DNA of 63,895 nt from contig CANKTH010000015.1 in NCBI GenBank assembly GCA_947486185.1, positions 1 through 63,895 on the forward strand. Direction: 5' to 3'. This document shows, in pieces, positions 26,628 through 37,120 of this stretch. The translations under genes and the position numbers were made by a program. The notes under the pieces are model-generated. The model saw only the letters and a list, made by a program, of their open reading frames with translations. It did no database searches and was not told the DNA's origin. How positions within the stretch are numbered: the first letter of the stretch is position 1; every line of letters begins with the position of its first letter. The stretch comes from Deltaproteobacteria bacterium. Lineage in GTDB: Bacteria > Myxococcota_A > UBA796 > SXON01.

Positions 26628-26733
26628 GCGCGAACGGCGGCTGGGCGCGAACGGCGGTGGGGCGCGAACGGCGGTGGTGCGCGAACGGCGGTGGGGCGCG
26701 AACGGCGGTGGGGCGCGAACGGCGGTGGGGCGC
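26628..26733. repeat. Six 17-bp tandem repeats (iteron-like)
   Basis: The core CGCGAACGGCGG occurs six times at an exact 17-bp period (CGAACGGCGG at 26631, 26648, 26665, 26682, 26699 and 26716), with unit GGCGCGAACGGCGGTGG and one or two base changes. It lies in the 314-bp gap between the helical protein and the groEL terminator; bases 26513-26627 hold no gene or structure that I can support. The exact spacing is unlike decayed coding sequence. Confidence 0.9.
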
Positions 26734-26747
26734 TAGCCCAAAAGCAG

Positions 26748-26772
26748 CCACACCCGGCGGAGCCGGGTGTGG
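26748..26772 (-). terminator. groESL terminator hairpin
   Basis: CCACACCCGGC and GCCGGGTGTGG form an 11-bp perfect stem with a three-base loop about 55 bp beyond the groEL stop. On the minus strand it is followed by CTGCTTTTGG, a short T-run, which fits an intrinsic terminator of the chaperonin operon. Confidence 0.75.
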
Positions 26773-26826
26773 GAGGAACAAGGAAGTCCGGCCTCAGGCA
26801 CCGAACTTCCTGATGTTCAACTGCGC

Positions 26827-28437
<1,611 letters not shown>

Positions 28438-28539
28438 CAGGAACTCCTGTGTAGACTGTGAGTCATACCGCCAGATCAGGCGGTGCGACGAAGGTTGAAC
28501 CTGCGGGTTGAAGCCCGCGAAGGGGTGAAGAGGAGGGGA

Positions 28540-28827
<288 letters not shown>

Positions 28828-29180
28828 CGGTCTGTCTCCTGATTGGGGGATTCCGGCCCGGTCAGGGCCGATTGGGGGTTATGGAAGTATCAGGGGTGAA
28901 GCCGGGTTCAGGATGCGTCGTCCGAACGCCAGCGGTCGGGTGGGGACAGCGGCGCGGCGGCGCTCTCTCTGGTGCCCCTCCGGTCGTGGCGCCCACAAAG
29001 AGCAACAACGCACGGGAGGAAGGCCCAAAGAGCCGAGGTACTACCCTCGGGAAGAAGCGAACTTCAACACCTGGCCGGTGGGGAGCCACCGGCGGCGGCA
29101 GTCAGATAGGCACGGGACCAGAGCCGTCAAGCCTGTTTCCGAGCCGACACGACGCTGCCAGCGTCAGGAGGGGGACCAAG
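28828..29180. other. Divergent intergenic region with GC-rich structured leader
   Basis: This 353-bp gap separates groES (minus) from the gene starting at 29181 (plus). No coding frame convinces. Toward the plus gene the DNA can form short hairpins: CCGAGG/CCTCGG at 29033-29050 and CCGGTG/CACCGG at 29075-29092, followed by a strong ribosome-binding site (AGGAGGGGG) just before the ATG. It must hold the groESL promoter; the plus leader could contain a structured RNA, but it matches no riboswitch consensus that I know. Confidence 0.5.
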
Positions 29181-29882
29181 ATGCAGGATTCCGATTCGCC
29201 GAGTGGCAAAAAACTATCTCCAATACTGGAGATTGACGATAGTCGTTCAGGGGAGCCGACGGGCTCGTTTCGTCCGGGCGCGGGGGCTGGTGCTCTGGTG
29301 GCGGCACGAGGTGGGGGCGCGCTCGCGGCCGAGGCCGATCTCTATCGGTTTTTTTTCACTCAGATCGAGCGGGCGGTCGGACGCCGCAGGCCGCCCCTGA
29401 GCGTTGGAATCATCAGCTACTTGAGCGGCTTGTTGGTAGAACAGGCGCACGCGGGAGCGCCCGCCGCGGGGCATACCCCCCTGGCTGAGCTGCGCCGCGA
29501 GGCGATGTTTGCCTCTCCTTCTGAGGCGGCGGCGATCTGGCGCCGGCTCGGGGATTATGCCCTGGTCATCGCAGGCTTTTTCGAGGAGAGTCTCCGGCGG
29601 CGGTCGGTGGATCGCAGCTACTACGAGCAGATGGGCGCCACCGCCTACCGCCAGGTGGAATCCCGGCTGTGGAGCGGCGGATCGGGGCTCTTCGGAGAGC
29701 TGTCGCATCGTTTCCACGTCTGCACGGAGGTGCTCTTGGAGGTCAAAGAAGAGGTTCGCGACGAGCACGACAATGACGTGCTTCGTCTCTATGAACGCTG
29801 GGTATCGACGGGTTCGTCCCGCGTGGCCGAGCGCCTTCGGGCCTTGGGGGTGGTGCCGGTGCGTCGCAGCGAACGAGGGTGA
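29181..29882 (+). CDS. Hypothetical cytoplasmic protein
   Basis: The ATG at 29181 is preceded by AGGAGGGGGACCAAG, a strong ribosome-binding site, and gives 233 residues. The first ~60 residues are low-complexity (Ser, Gly, Ala). The rest is helical with aromatic clusters (DLYRFFFTQIERAVGRR, FEESLRRRSVDRSYYEQMG, FHVCTEVLLEVKEEV). There is no signal or membrane helix. The fold is not recognised. An upstream in-frame ATG would add ~100 residues of poor composition that overlap the structured leader, so it is not used. Confidence 0.75.
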   Translation: MQDSDSPSGKKLSPILEIDDSRSGEPTGSFRPGAGAGALVAARGGGALAAEADLYRFFFTQIERAVGRRRPPLSVGIISYLSGLLVEQAHAGAPAAGHTPLAELRREAMFASPSEAAAIWRRLGDYALVIAGFFEESLRRRSVDRSYYEQMGATAYRQVESRLWSGGSGLFGELSHRFHVCTEVLLEVKEEVRDEHDNDVLRLYERWVSTGSSRVAERLRALGVVPVRRSERG

Positions 29883-29986
29883 GCGCCCCGCCCGGCGGCT
29901 CCGATCGCGTTCGAGCGCCTTGCGGATGAGGGCGCGGCGGGCTAGTCGCCGGCGCCGCCCCATGACCGGGGCCCGAGGATCCGACC

Positions 29987-30283
29987 ATGGCGCGTATCAC
30001 CGTAGAAGACTGCCTTGAGCAGGTTCCGAATCGTTTCACCCTCTGCCTCGTCGCCGCCGAGCGTACCAAGCAGCTGATGAAGGGCGGCCGCCCTTTGATC
30101 GAAGACGATCGTGCCAACAAGGAGGTCGTGCTCGCTCTTCGCGAGATCGCGGCCAGCCTCGTGGTCGCGGACATGCGTGACTTCGACGAGAACGAAAACG
30201 TCCGGACTCAGCTGGGCATCCGGGACGACGGCGGCAGTGATCTCCTGCCGCCCTCGGCGGATGATCTCCCGCCCGAAGCCTGA
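29987..30283 (+). CDS. rpoZ: RNA polymerase omega subunit
   Basis: This 98-residue protein matches the family: [17 protein letters not shown], then [12 protein letters not shown], the [15 protein letters not shown] helix and an acidic tail. Omega binds the C-terminal part of beta-prime, helps core assembly and in many bacteria forms part of a ppGpp site. GAGGATC lies 8 nt before the ATG as ribosome-binding site. The usual gmk/spoT neighbours are missing; a short conserved-looking protein follows 87 bp downstream. Confidence 0.95.
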   Translation: MARITVEDCLEQVPNRFTLCLVAAERTKQLMKGGRPLIEDDRANKEVVLALREIAASLVVADMRDFDENENVRTQLGIRDDGGSDLLPPSADDLPPEA

Positions 30284-30370
30284 TCCTGCGGCGCCGCGGC
30301 TCCGGCGCTGGATCGCCGGCACCCCGCGCCGTTCCTTTCTTGCCCCTCGGGGTCTTTTCTTGGAGTCTCC

Positions 30371-30577
30371 ATGCCATCCGTTCCCGAAGCGATGTTCGAC
30401 CTCCGTGTCGTCGAGCGCCACATTCATGAGGGTCGCGTGACTCAAGCCGAGTACGACACCTTCCTCTCCGGTCTTGAGGACTCCGCCTCCAACGTGGAGA
30501 CCTCGTCCGTGTCCCTGGTGACCCACGTCCGCTCGCGAGTGGTCCAGGCCGATGTCGCCGAGGACGAAGAGGGATAG
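30371..30577 (+). CDS. Small hypothetical acidic protein
   Basis: This 68-residue protein starts with ATG, and TTGGAG lies before it as a weak ribosome-binding site. It is a helical N-terminal half ([18 protein letters not shown]) and an acidic tail ending EDEEG. The composition is protein-like with no cysteine. It sits between rpoZ and hutU on the same strand with a 5-bp gap to hutU. Small proteins of this shape are common near rpoZ-like genes in Myxococcota, from memory; the function is unknown. Confidence 0.65.
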   Translation: MPSVPEAMFDLRVVERHIHEGRVTQAEYDTFLSGLEDSASNVETSSVSLVTHVRSRVVQADVAEDEEG

Positions 30578-30582
30578 CCGCG

Positions 30583-32250
30583 GTGGTTCCTGCTGTGTCC
30601 GCTCCTCGTGTCGTTCGCGCGCCTCGTGGCACCACGCTCCACTGCCGTGGGTGGGTCCAGGAGGCAGCGTTCCGGATGATCCAGAACAACCTGGATCCTG
30701 AGGTTGCGGAGCGGCCGGAGGACCTCGTCGTCTACGGGGGCACCGGAAAGGCTGCGCGCAGCTGGCCCGCCTTTGACCAGATCCTCGCGACCCTCCAGAC
30801 GCTGGGGGACGACGAGACCCTGCTCGTGCAGTCGGGCAAGGCCGTCGGGGTGCTACGTACCCATCCCGACGCGCCCCGGGTCCTCCTCGCCAACTCGAAC
30901 CTGGTTGGGAAGTGGGCAACCTGGGAGCATTTTGGCGAGCTCGAGCGGCGCGGACTGATGATGTACGGCCAGATGACGGCGGGGAGCTGGATCTATATCG
31001 GCAGTCAAGGCATCATCCAGGGCACCTACGAGACTTTTGCGGAGGCGGGCCGCCGGCATTTTGGCGGGAGCCTGGAGGGTCGGCTGGTCCTCTCGGGCGG
31101 CTTGGGGGGGATGGGCGGCGCCCAGCCGCTCGCTGCCATTTTCGCTGGTGCTACCTACCTTGGCGTCGACGTAGACGCGACACGTGTCGCGCGGCGCCTG
31201 GCCTCCGGTTACCTCGACGAGGTAGCGCCGGACCTGGAGACGGCGCTGGTCCGTGTCAATCAGCTTCGTGATCAGGGGATTGCCCGCTCGGTGGGGCTCG
31301 TGGGCAACGCCGCCGACGTCTACGAGGCTCTGGCGTCGCGTCGGTTCAAGGTCGATCTGGTGACCGATCAGACCTCGGCGCACGACCCGTTGTCGTATGT
31401 TCCGAGCGGCCTCGACATGAACGAAGCTGCGCTGCTCCGCGAACAGGACCCGGCGGCGTACCGAGTTCGCTCCTACCACACGATGGCGCGCCACGTCCGC
31501 GCCATGTTGGCGCTCCGCGAGCGAGGTGCGGTGGTGTTCGACTACGGCAACAACCTCCGCGCGGGCGCGGTGGAGGGCGGCGAGTCGCGTGCTTTCGAGA
31601 TCCCTGGTTTTGTGCCCGAGTATATTCGGCCGCTGTTCTGCGAGGGCATGGGTCCGTTCCGCTGGGTGGCGCTCTCGGGCGATCCTGCCGACATCGCGGT
31701 GACGGACGAGGCGATCCTCGAGCTCTTTCCGCACAAGACGTCGCTTCATCGCTGGTTGAAGATGGCGCGCGAACGCATCCAGTTTCAGGGGCTGCCCGCC
31801 AGGATCTGCTGGCTCGGCTACGGCGAGCGCCACCTCGCCGGCCTGAGGTTCAATGAGCTGGTGGCCAGCGGCAAGGTCAGTGCGCCGATCGTGATCGGCC
31901 GGGATCACCTCGACTGTGGCTCGGTCGCCAGCCCCAACCGCGAGACCGAGGCGATGAAGGACGGGAGCGACGCGGTGGCGGACTGGCCGATCCTCAACGC
32001 CCTCGTCAACGCCGTCAACGGTGCCTCCTGGGTAAGCCTTCACCACGGCGGTGGCGTGGGCATGGGGTACTCCATTCACGCGGGTCAGGTGATCGTGGCC
32101 GACGGCACCCCCGAAGCCGCGCGTCGGCTCGAGCGGGTGCTGACCTCGGACCCTGCGATGGGCGTGATCCGGCATGTAGACGCCGGATACGCCGAAGCGG
32201 AGGAGGTCGCGCGCGCCCGCGGCGTCAGGATCCCGGGGCTCACGGACTGA
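30583..32250 (+). CDS. hutU: Urocanate hydratase
   Basis: This is a 555-residue protein, the normal length. NAD-binding and family signatures include [49 protein letters not shown], and the catalytic cysteine in [11 protein letters not shown] at about residue 409; [20 protein letters not shown] and [15 protein letters not shown] complete the core. The enzyme hydrates urocanate to imidazolone propionate in histidine breakdown, using tightly bound NAD+ as an electrophile. The start is GTG; another GTG four codons later is possible. HutH, HutI and HutG are not in the window. Confidence 0.97.
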   Translation: MVPAVSAPRVVRAPRGTTLHCRGWVQEAAFRMIQNNLDPEVAERPEDLVVYGGTGKAARSWPAFDQILATLQTLGDDETLLVQSGKAVGVLRTHPDAPRVLLANSNLVGKWATWEHFGELERRGLMMYGQMTAGSWIYIGSQGIIQGTYETFAEAGRRHFGGSLEGRLVLSGGLGGMGGAQPLAAIFAGATYLGVDVDATRVARRLASGYLDEVAPDLETALVRVNQLRDQGIARSVGLVGNAADVYEALASRRFKVDLVTDQTSAHDPLSYVPSGLDMNEAALLREQDPAAYRVRSYHTMARHVRAMLALRERGAVVFDYGNNLRAGAVEGGESRAFEIPGFVPEYIRPLFCEGMGPFRWVALSGDPADIAVTDEAILELFPHKTSLHRWLKMARERIQFQGLPARICWLGYGERHLAGLRFNELVASGKVSAPIVIGRDHLDCGSVASPNRETEAMKDGSDAVADWPILNALVNAVNGASWVSLHHGGGVGMGYSIHAGQVIVADGTPEAARRLERVLTSDPAMGVIRHVDAGYAEAEEVARARGVRIPGLTD

Positions 32251-32256
32251 CACGCC

Positions 32257-32526
32257 TTATCCGGGCGCCTCCAGGATCTCCAAGACGTAACGGCGCTTAT
32301 GCTTGCCGCCGACCGCGTGCACGATCCGGCGCAGCGCCTCGGCGTGTACGCCTTTTTTGCCGATGACCTTGCCGACGTCTGCCGGCGCCACCGACAGCTC
32401 GAGCACGCAAGCATGGGCCCCTTCGAGCTCGTGAATGACGACGCGATCCGGTTCATCAACGATCGCCTTCACGATGGCCGCGATCAGCGCCTTCATCGCC
32501 TGGACGTCTCCGGCAGACTGATCCAC
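32257..32526 (-). CDS. khpA: KH-domain RNA-binding protein (KhpA/YlqC-like)
   Basis: The 89-residue protein from GTG at 32526, which has a good AAGGGGGG ribosome-binding site, carries a single type II KH domain. The GxxG loop is present as IGKKGVHAEALRRI. KhpA pairs with KhpB/Jag in other bacteria and affects RNA stability and cell elongation. An internal ATG at 32496 would give the more usual 79 residues. It is convergent with hutU, with 6 bp between stops. The usual rpsP/rimM/trmD neighbours are absent. Confidence 0.85.
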   Translation of the reverse strand: MDQSAGDVQAMKALIAAIVKAIVDEPDRVVIHELEGAHACVLELSVAPADVGKVIGKKGVHAEALRRIVHAVGGKHKRRYVLEILEAPG

Positions 32527-32675
32527 CTGCCCCCCTTTTTGTACCTGGCAAGAATGTGCGCCTGAGAATGCGGTCCGGGGCGCGCTTCGTCAAGCTTCGT
32601 CACCGCCCCAAAGGAGCGGAAGGTCGACACGTATCTCCGAGTGAAGGCGCACTGCCCCTCTCCCTTGGAGCAACC

Positions 32676-33260
32676 ATGGTTTCAGCCAACCAGCCCCCCG
32701 TCGTGGATCCTTTCGAGAGCGAGCTCAAGCGGCTGGCCGCTGAGAATCGCCGCGTCGCCCTCGACCTTGCCGCGGCGCGTTGGGCTCCGCGGCTGGTCGC
32801 CCTGGCCCTCTCGATCGTCAAGGATGCCGAAGAGGCCAATGACGTGGTTCAGGACGTCTTCATCAAGGCGATGCGCGAGGCCCGGTTGTTCCAGGAGGAC
32901 TTTCGGACCCAGGCCTGGCTGTTTCGGGTGACCCGGAACCTGTGTTTCAATCGGGTGCGGGATCGCCGTCGCCGTGAGCACATCCTCGCCGCCGCCGACT
33001 TCGGGCACAGCGCGCCGGCCCGTCAGATCGACGTGGTGCTAGGCGCCGAGCAGCAGGAGGAGCTCCTCGAGGCCTTCGAGCGGCTCACCGCCGATCACCG
33101 TGACATCCTGCTCCTTCGCTACTATGAGGACAAATCCTACGCCGAGATCGCCGACGCCTTGTCGATCAAGCTCGGCACGGTCATGTCGCGCCTCTCCCGG
33201 GCGCGCGGTCGGCTCCTCAACGAGCTGGACGGCGACGAGGACATCCGCGCCGCGTCCTGA
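32676..33260 (+). CDS. ECF-family RNA polymerase sigma factor
   Basis: The ATG at 32676, with TTGGAG 6 nt upstream, gives 194 residues. Region 2 is seen in EEANDVVQDVFIKAM and TQAWLFRVTRNLCFNRVRDR (binding the -10 element), and region 4 in DHRDILLLRYYEDKSYAEIA with the helix-turn-helix LSIKLGTVMSRLSRARGRL (binding -35). Region 3 is missing, as expected for ECF factors. No anti-sigma gene with a zinc motif is adjacent, so its control is not obvious. It is followed by a 266-bp gap without a gene and then a DUF4388 protein. Confidence 0.9.
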   Translation: MVSANQPPVVDPFESELKRLAAENRRVALDLAAARWAPRLVALALSIVKDAEEANDVVQDVFIKAMREARLFQEDFRTQAWLFRVTRNLCFNRVRDRRRREHILAAADFGHSAPARQIDVVLGAEQQEELLEAFERLTADHRDILLLRYYEDKSYAEIADALSIKLGTVMSRLSRARGRLLNELDGDEDIRAAS

Positions 33261-33526
33261 GTGGGCGCTGGCGGCCCCGGGCTTTCCCCTGGTTGATCCT
33301 GATCGTGCTCGGAAGAACGCCCGTCGAGCCGGCGGTCCGCGGCGAGATGCCCGGGGAGCCGACGCCGTCCACTCCGTCCTCGCCCCCGTGACAGAAGGTG
33401 GCACGCCTCAGCCTTGCGGAGTAAGGAGAACGCGCCCCTCGGCTGAGCTCTCAGCCCGGGGGGTGGGCCGTCGCCCGCCGGCCTGCCTCCGACTGCTGTT
33501 GGAGCTCCTGGGGAACACGCCGCTGA

Positions 33527-34915
33527 GTGAATCGCAAAGACGAGGACACGTTGGATCTGGGGACTGGGGACACCGCAGAAGAAACCCGATTCTCCCTGGT
33601 GACCTGCCTGGAGGACGAACGTACTGGCTGCGTCGCTGGGCAGGTGCCGGACGGCTCGGTGTTCCTGTACGTCACCAATGGAGAGATCCTGGCCGCACAC
33701 TCCGCATTTGACGGAGATCGGCTGATTCGGCGTTTAGCCTGCTGGCCGGACACTACCCCCGCGATGGTGACCGAAGCGCGCGCGTGGCTCGCGAGGGGTG
33801 AGTCCTTGTCGGACACGCTCTTCTCGGTTGCACCAGAAGAGATCGGCGCGCGTCTGCTGGCGGAACGGTTTCGGGAAAACGTCTATCGCTTCGTCGGATC
33901 GGCGGTAAACGCTGATTTTGAGCCGATGGAGGCGATCTTCGTCGACAACATCCAGGTGGGTCACGAGTCGAGACGGCTGATTGAGGAGCTCCTCACCCTC
34001 TGGAGCGAACAGACGGCGATCGAGCAGGGGGCCGCTGAGATCACCGTGCGGCGTCACCGGCCCCCAGCCGACGGGGACGAAGATGCGTTGTTGCTCCTCA
34101 ACACCTGGTCGGACGGCACGCTGGCCGAGGTCCTGGATAGGAGTCCGCTTGAGCCGGGACGTACCCTTGAGGTGATCAACCGGCTGCGTGCGATCGGCTC
34201 GCTGGAGCTGATCGGCGCAGGAGAGTCCGCGGGCACCGACGAGGTGCCGGTGCATCAGGCCTGGCCGAGCCGACCCGACTCGGGCGTGTTCGGTGGCCAC
34301 GTGGACGACGAGATGGGCGCGTTCGCCGACCATGACACCGTCCGGGAGGGGGGCACCTTCGTGTCCAACCTCCTCGACAAGGTCGAGGTGGGCGTAGGTG
34401 AGCCGGTCGCGGGTCAGGGCGACGATCGCGACACGCTCCCCGGCCGTGACCGCAACACGCCGGTGATGGTCATCGAGACGGTCGAGGCCGACCAGGCAAC
34501 CGCCAAACAGGCGGTTTCTCTCAACTTCTCCGGGCCCCGCCTGGAGGATGAGGACGCACGGATCAAGGTCGGGGTGCTCAACGAAGTGCTCGCGGCCGTG
34601 TGCGCCGCGTTGGACGAGACCCATGGGCCGGGGCGCGGCGCGTCGCGGGTACAGCTGGTGGTCGAGGGCAGCCCGGTGCCGTTCTCCGTGCTCTTCAAGG
34701 GCTGCGAGCTTGGCGCCGCCGGCACGCTCTCGGTCGACGCCGTCATCCGGAATCTTTACCGGCGCCCGCCCGCGGAGCACCGGCACCTCATCAATCGTGG
34801 CTTCCTGGACCTCATCGAGCGATCGCTGTCGGTGGCGAACGACGAGGTTGAGACCGACCGGTTCGAGAGCCTGCTCGAGAGCGTGGCCGGTTACCAGGGC
34901 AAGATCCGCGTATGA
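33527..34915 (+). CDS. DUF4388-domain protein
   Basis: This 462-residue protein starts at GTG. Residues ~15-150 fit the DUF4388/PATAN pattern: a strand-rich start (ETRFSLVTCLEDERTG, then GSVFLYVTNGEILAA) and long helices after it. Such domains are plentiful in Myxococcota and often sit with response regulators, although no receiver domain is present here. The middle (~230-330) is low-complexity and acidic; residues ~345-462 form another folded part that ends in a helical stretch. The stop overlaps the next ATG, so it is first in a three-gene coupled set with a DUF1460 protein and a PKD lipoprotein. Confidence 0.7.
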   Translation: MNRKDEDTLDLGTGDTAEETRFSLVTCLEDERTGCVAGQVPDGSVFLYVTNGEILAAHSAFDGDRLIRRLACWPDTTPAMVTEARAWLARGESLSDTLFSVAPEEIGARLLAERFRENVYRFVGSAVNADFEPMEAIFVDNIQVGHESRRLIEELLTLWSEQTAIEQGAAEITVRRHRPPADGDEDALLLLNTWSDGTLAEVLDRSPLEPGRTLEVINRLRAIGSLELIGAGESAGTDEVPVHQAWPSRPDSGVFGGHVDDEMGAFADHDTVREGGTFVSNLLDKVEVGVGEPVAGQGDDRDTLPGRDRNTPVMVIETVEADQATAKQAVSLNFSGPRLEDEDARIKVGVLNEVLAAVCAALDETHGPGRGASRVQLVVEGSPVPFSVLFKGCELGAAGTLSVDAVIRNLYRRPPAEHRHLINRGFLDLIERSLSVANDEVETDRFESLLESVAGYQGKIRV

Positions 34916-36030
34916 CCGGGCTCGGGCGCGTCGCGCTCGGGCTCGCGTCGGGGATGTGGTTGGTCCTCGGGCGCGCCGATGCGACCGACTATCGGTCGGG
35001 GGGCGAAGACGCGGCGGATCTCGCCTCGGAGGCGACGGTTTCAGTCGGCGGGCTGGGCGGAGCGCCGTCGGTCCCTGAGCCTGCCGGAACAGCCGTCGCG
35101 GAGGTACCGCCCGCGCCTGTCCTCGATCTTCGCACCGAACAGTGGACCATCCCCTCCCAAGTGGTCGCCGCCGTGCGCGCAGTACGTGAGCGCCCGCTGG
35201 GTGAGCGCGTTGCCGTCGCGTCGCAGTCGTTCTTGGGCCTGCCCTACGTGCTGGACGCGGCGGGGGAGGGGACCGTGGAAGATCCCGACCCGGTCGGCCG
35301 TTATGACGCCTTTGACTGCCTCACTTTTGTGGAGGAGACCCTCGCGATCGCGATGGCGGGAGATCCGTTGGACGCGCCGATGTTGCGCAACGCCTTTCGA
35401 TATGATGGGCCGGCAAGCTACAGTCACCGCCGTCACTTCATGGAGGCCGAGTGGATCCCGGACGCGGTGCGGAACGGCCTCGTGACGGACATCACCGCGC
35501 GCCTGGGCCCGGCGCGCACCCTGACCAAGACCGTGACCGCCGACACCTGGAAGAGCTGGCGGCGACGCTCCCTCTTTTCGCTCCCCGCAGAGGCGCTGCC
35601 GGTGGGGAGCTGGTCGCTCAACTACCTGGACCTGGCCGAGGCCGAGCTCGCGGCCCCACGCTTCCCGCCTGGAGCGATCGTCCTGACGCTCCGCCAGGAT
35701 CGTCCGCACGTGCCGGTCGTGATCACGCATGTGAGCCTGGTGATCCCGGGCCGCGACGGGCTGCTCATGCGGCACGCCACCAAGATGGGCTCCCGTAAAG
35801 TGCGCGACGATCGGCTGTCCTGGTACGTCACTCACATCCGCGACTACGTCAACTGGCGCGCTTTGGGCATCGCCGTGCTTCTTCCGCGCGAACAGGGTCC
35901 CCGACGGTCTGCCCTCTCCATCACCCAGTTACCTCCTACGTTTCCGCCGGCAGAGGGTCCGTTGCCCGAGTTCGCTGCGGGCGCGCTTCACCCCGCGGCG
36001 AGCGCTCCGGCTGGCGGAGAGCCGGGATGA
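34912..36030 (+). CDS. DUF1460 amidase-like exported protein
   Basis: The protein has 372 residues. The N-terminus (GRVALGLASGMWLVLGRADA) is a signal peptide. Residues ~110-320 match the DUF1460 family, NlpC/P60-like peptidases or N-acetylmuramoyl-L-alanine amidases, with the catalytic cysteine in FDCLTFVEE and a candidate histidine in VVITHVSLV. It probably cuts peptide crosslinks in cell wall or recycles wall peptides. It overlaps the preceding DUF4388 gene and the following PKD gene by 4 bp each, so all three are translated together. Confidence 0.8.
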   Translation: MTGLGRVALGLASGMWLVLGRADATDYRSGGEDAADLASEATVSVGGLGGAPSVPEPAGTAVAEVPPAPVLDLRTEQWTIPSQVVAAVRAVRERPLGERVAVASQSFLGLPYVLDAAGEGTVEDPDPVGRYDAFDCLTFVEETLAIAMAGDPLDAPMLRNAFRYDGPASYSHRRHFMEAEWIPDAVRNGLVTDITARLGPARTLTKTVTADTWKSWRRRSLFSLPAEALPVGSWSLNYLDLAEAELAAPRFPPGAIVLTLRQDRPHVPVVITHVSLVIPGRDGLLMRHATKMGSRKVRDDRLSWYVTHIRDYVNWRALGIAVLLPREQGPRRSALSITQLPPTFPPAEGPLPEFAAGALHPAASAPAGGEPG

Positions 36031-36881
36031 GGAAGTATGCTCCGCGTGTGTGGACCTTCCTCCTCCTGCTCTCGTGCGGCGGCCTCCAGTCGATCCCCCA
36101 GAAGTCCGAATCGGGGCGCAGCCTCGACAGCGGCATCAGCACGACCACGTGGGGCACACCGATCGATGACACCGCCGACCACGACGGCAATGCCCCGCCG
36201 GACGCCGACGCCGGCGATGATCAGGAGGTCTCGGTCGGGGACCCGGTCGAGATGGACGGGAGCGGCTCCGTCGATCCGGACGGCGACGCGCTGTCCTACC
36301 AGTGGACGCTGATGGACGAGCCGGTTGGCTCCTCAGCTTCACTGCTCAACGCCACCCGCGTAGATCCCGAGTTCATCCCGCTGGTCTCCGGGGTCTACCG
36401 CCTCCAGTTGGTGGTGGACGACGGCGCCGCGACCAGCGAACCCGACCTCGTCAGTGTCACGGCGACCCAGGCCAGCGGCCCGCCGGTGGCCAACGCCGGC
36501 TCAGCCCAGCGAGTGCTGGTCGGCGACACCGTCTACCTCGACGGCTCGGCCTCGTCCGACCCCGATGGCGACCGCCTGACCTGGTCCTGGTCCTTGACCG
36601 TCAAACCTTCGGGGTCGACCGCGTCCCTCCGTGATCCCGCGACGGTCTCCCCCAGCTTCGTCGCAGACCGGGCGGGAAACTACGAGGCGCAGCTCACCGT
36701 CTCCGACGGGACCTCGGCCAACTCCACCGATACGGTGGAGATCAGCGCGAACGAGCCGGGTGGCGGTGGCACGGGCGGAACGTCGGGCTGCGGGTGTCGG
36801 AGCGGGCCAGACGCCGTCGCGCCCGGGATGCTGCTCGTGTTGGTCGGCCTCGTGCGGAACGGTCTACGGCGCCGGCGCTGA
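36027..36881 (+). CDS. Lipoprotein with two PKD-like domains and MYXO-CTERM-like tail
   Basis: This 284-residue protein has an N-terminal signal MRKYAPRVWTFLLLLSCG with a lipid cysteine. Residues ~58-145 and ~150-240 are two Ig-like PKD/K319 repeats (VEMDGSGSVDPDGDALSYQW and VYLDGSASSDPDGDRLTWSW). The C-terminus is Gly-rich, then SGCGCR, a hydrophobic segment (GMLLVLVGLV) and RRRR, the layout of MYXO-CTERM sorting tails. Carrying both a lipobox and a sorting tail is unusual. It would be displayed at the cell surface. Last gene of the coupled set. Confidence 0.8.
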   Translation: MRKYAPRVWTFLLLLSCGGLQSIPQKSESGRSLDSGISTTTWGTPIDDTADHDGNAPPDADAGDDQEVSVGDPVEMDGSGSVDPDGDALSYQWTLMDEPVGSSASLLNATRVDPEFIPLVSGVYRLQLVVDDGAATSEPDLVSVTATQASGPPVANAGSAQRVLVGDTVYLDGSASSDPDGDRLTWSWSLTVKPSGSTASLRDPATVSPSFVADRAGNYEAQLTVSDGTSANSTDTVEISANEPGGGGTGGTSGCGCRSGPDAVAPGMLLVLVGLVRNGLRRRR

Positions 36882-37120
36882 GGGCCTTCGGGGCGTCACG
36901 ATCACGCGGGCGCGCGAGCGCTGACCCCGCCGCGGCGAGCACGCACCGGCGGGACTCGGGATCTCCCGGCTCGTCCCGTACGACCCGCATTCACCGAAGA
37001 TCTACGTCGGCCCGGCATCTCCGGGTCACGACCGGCTGGCCGCTGGCCCCTGGCGGAGGCGCTCGGCTTGACGGATTCTGGCTCACAGCGTCTATTCGTT
37101 CCCGCACCCTGCACGGAGCC

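Noticed and set aside
26628..26733. Tandem 17-bp repeats as a CRISPR array
   Set aside because: Units touch each other with no unique spacers and there are no cas genes nearby.
28861..29180. Leader as a known riboswitch, 6S RNA, tmRNA or RNase P RNA
   Set aside because: I compared the conserved cores that I remember (c-di-GMP-I, cobalamin, SAH, guanidine, 6S, tmRNA, RNase P) and found no convincing match.
36919..37070. Short plus-strand frame with protein-like RLVPYDPHSPKIYVGP before egtD
   Set aside because: It has a stop upstream, no start codon and less than 50 codons; it may be chance or decayed remnant but cannot be supported.
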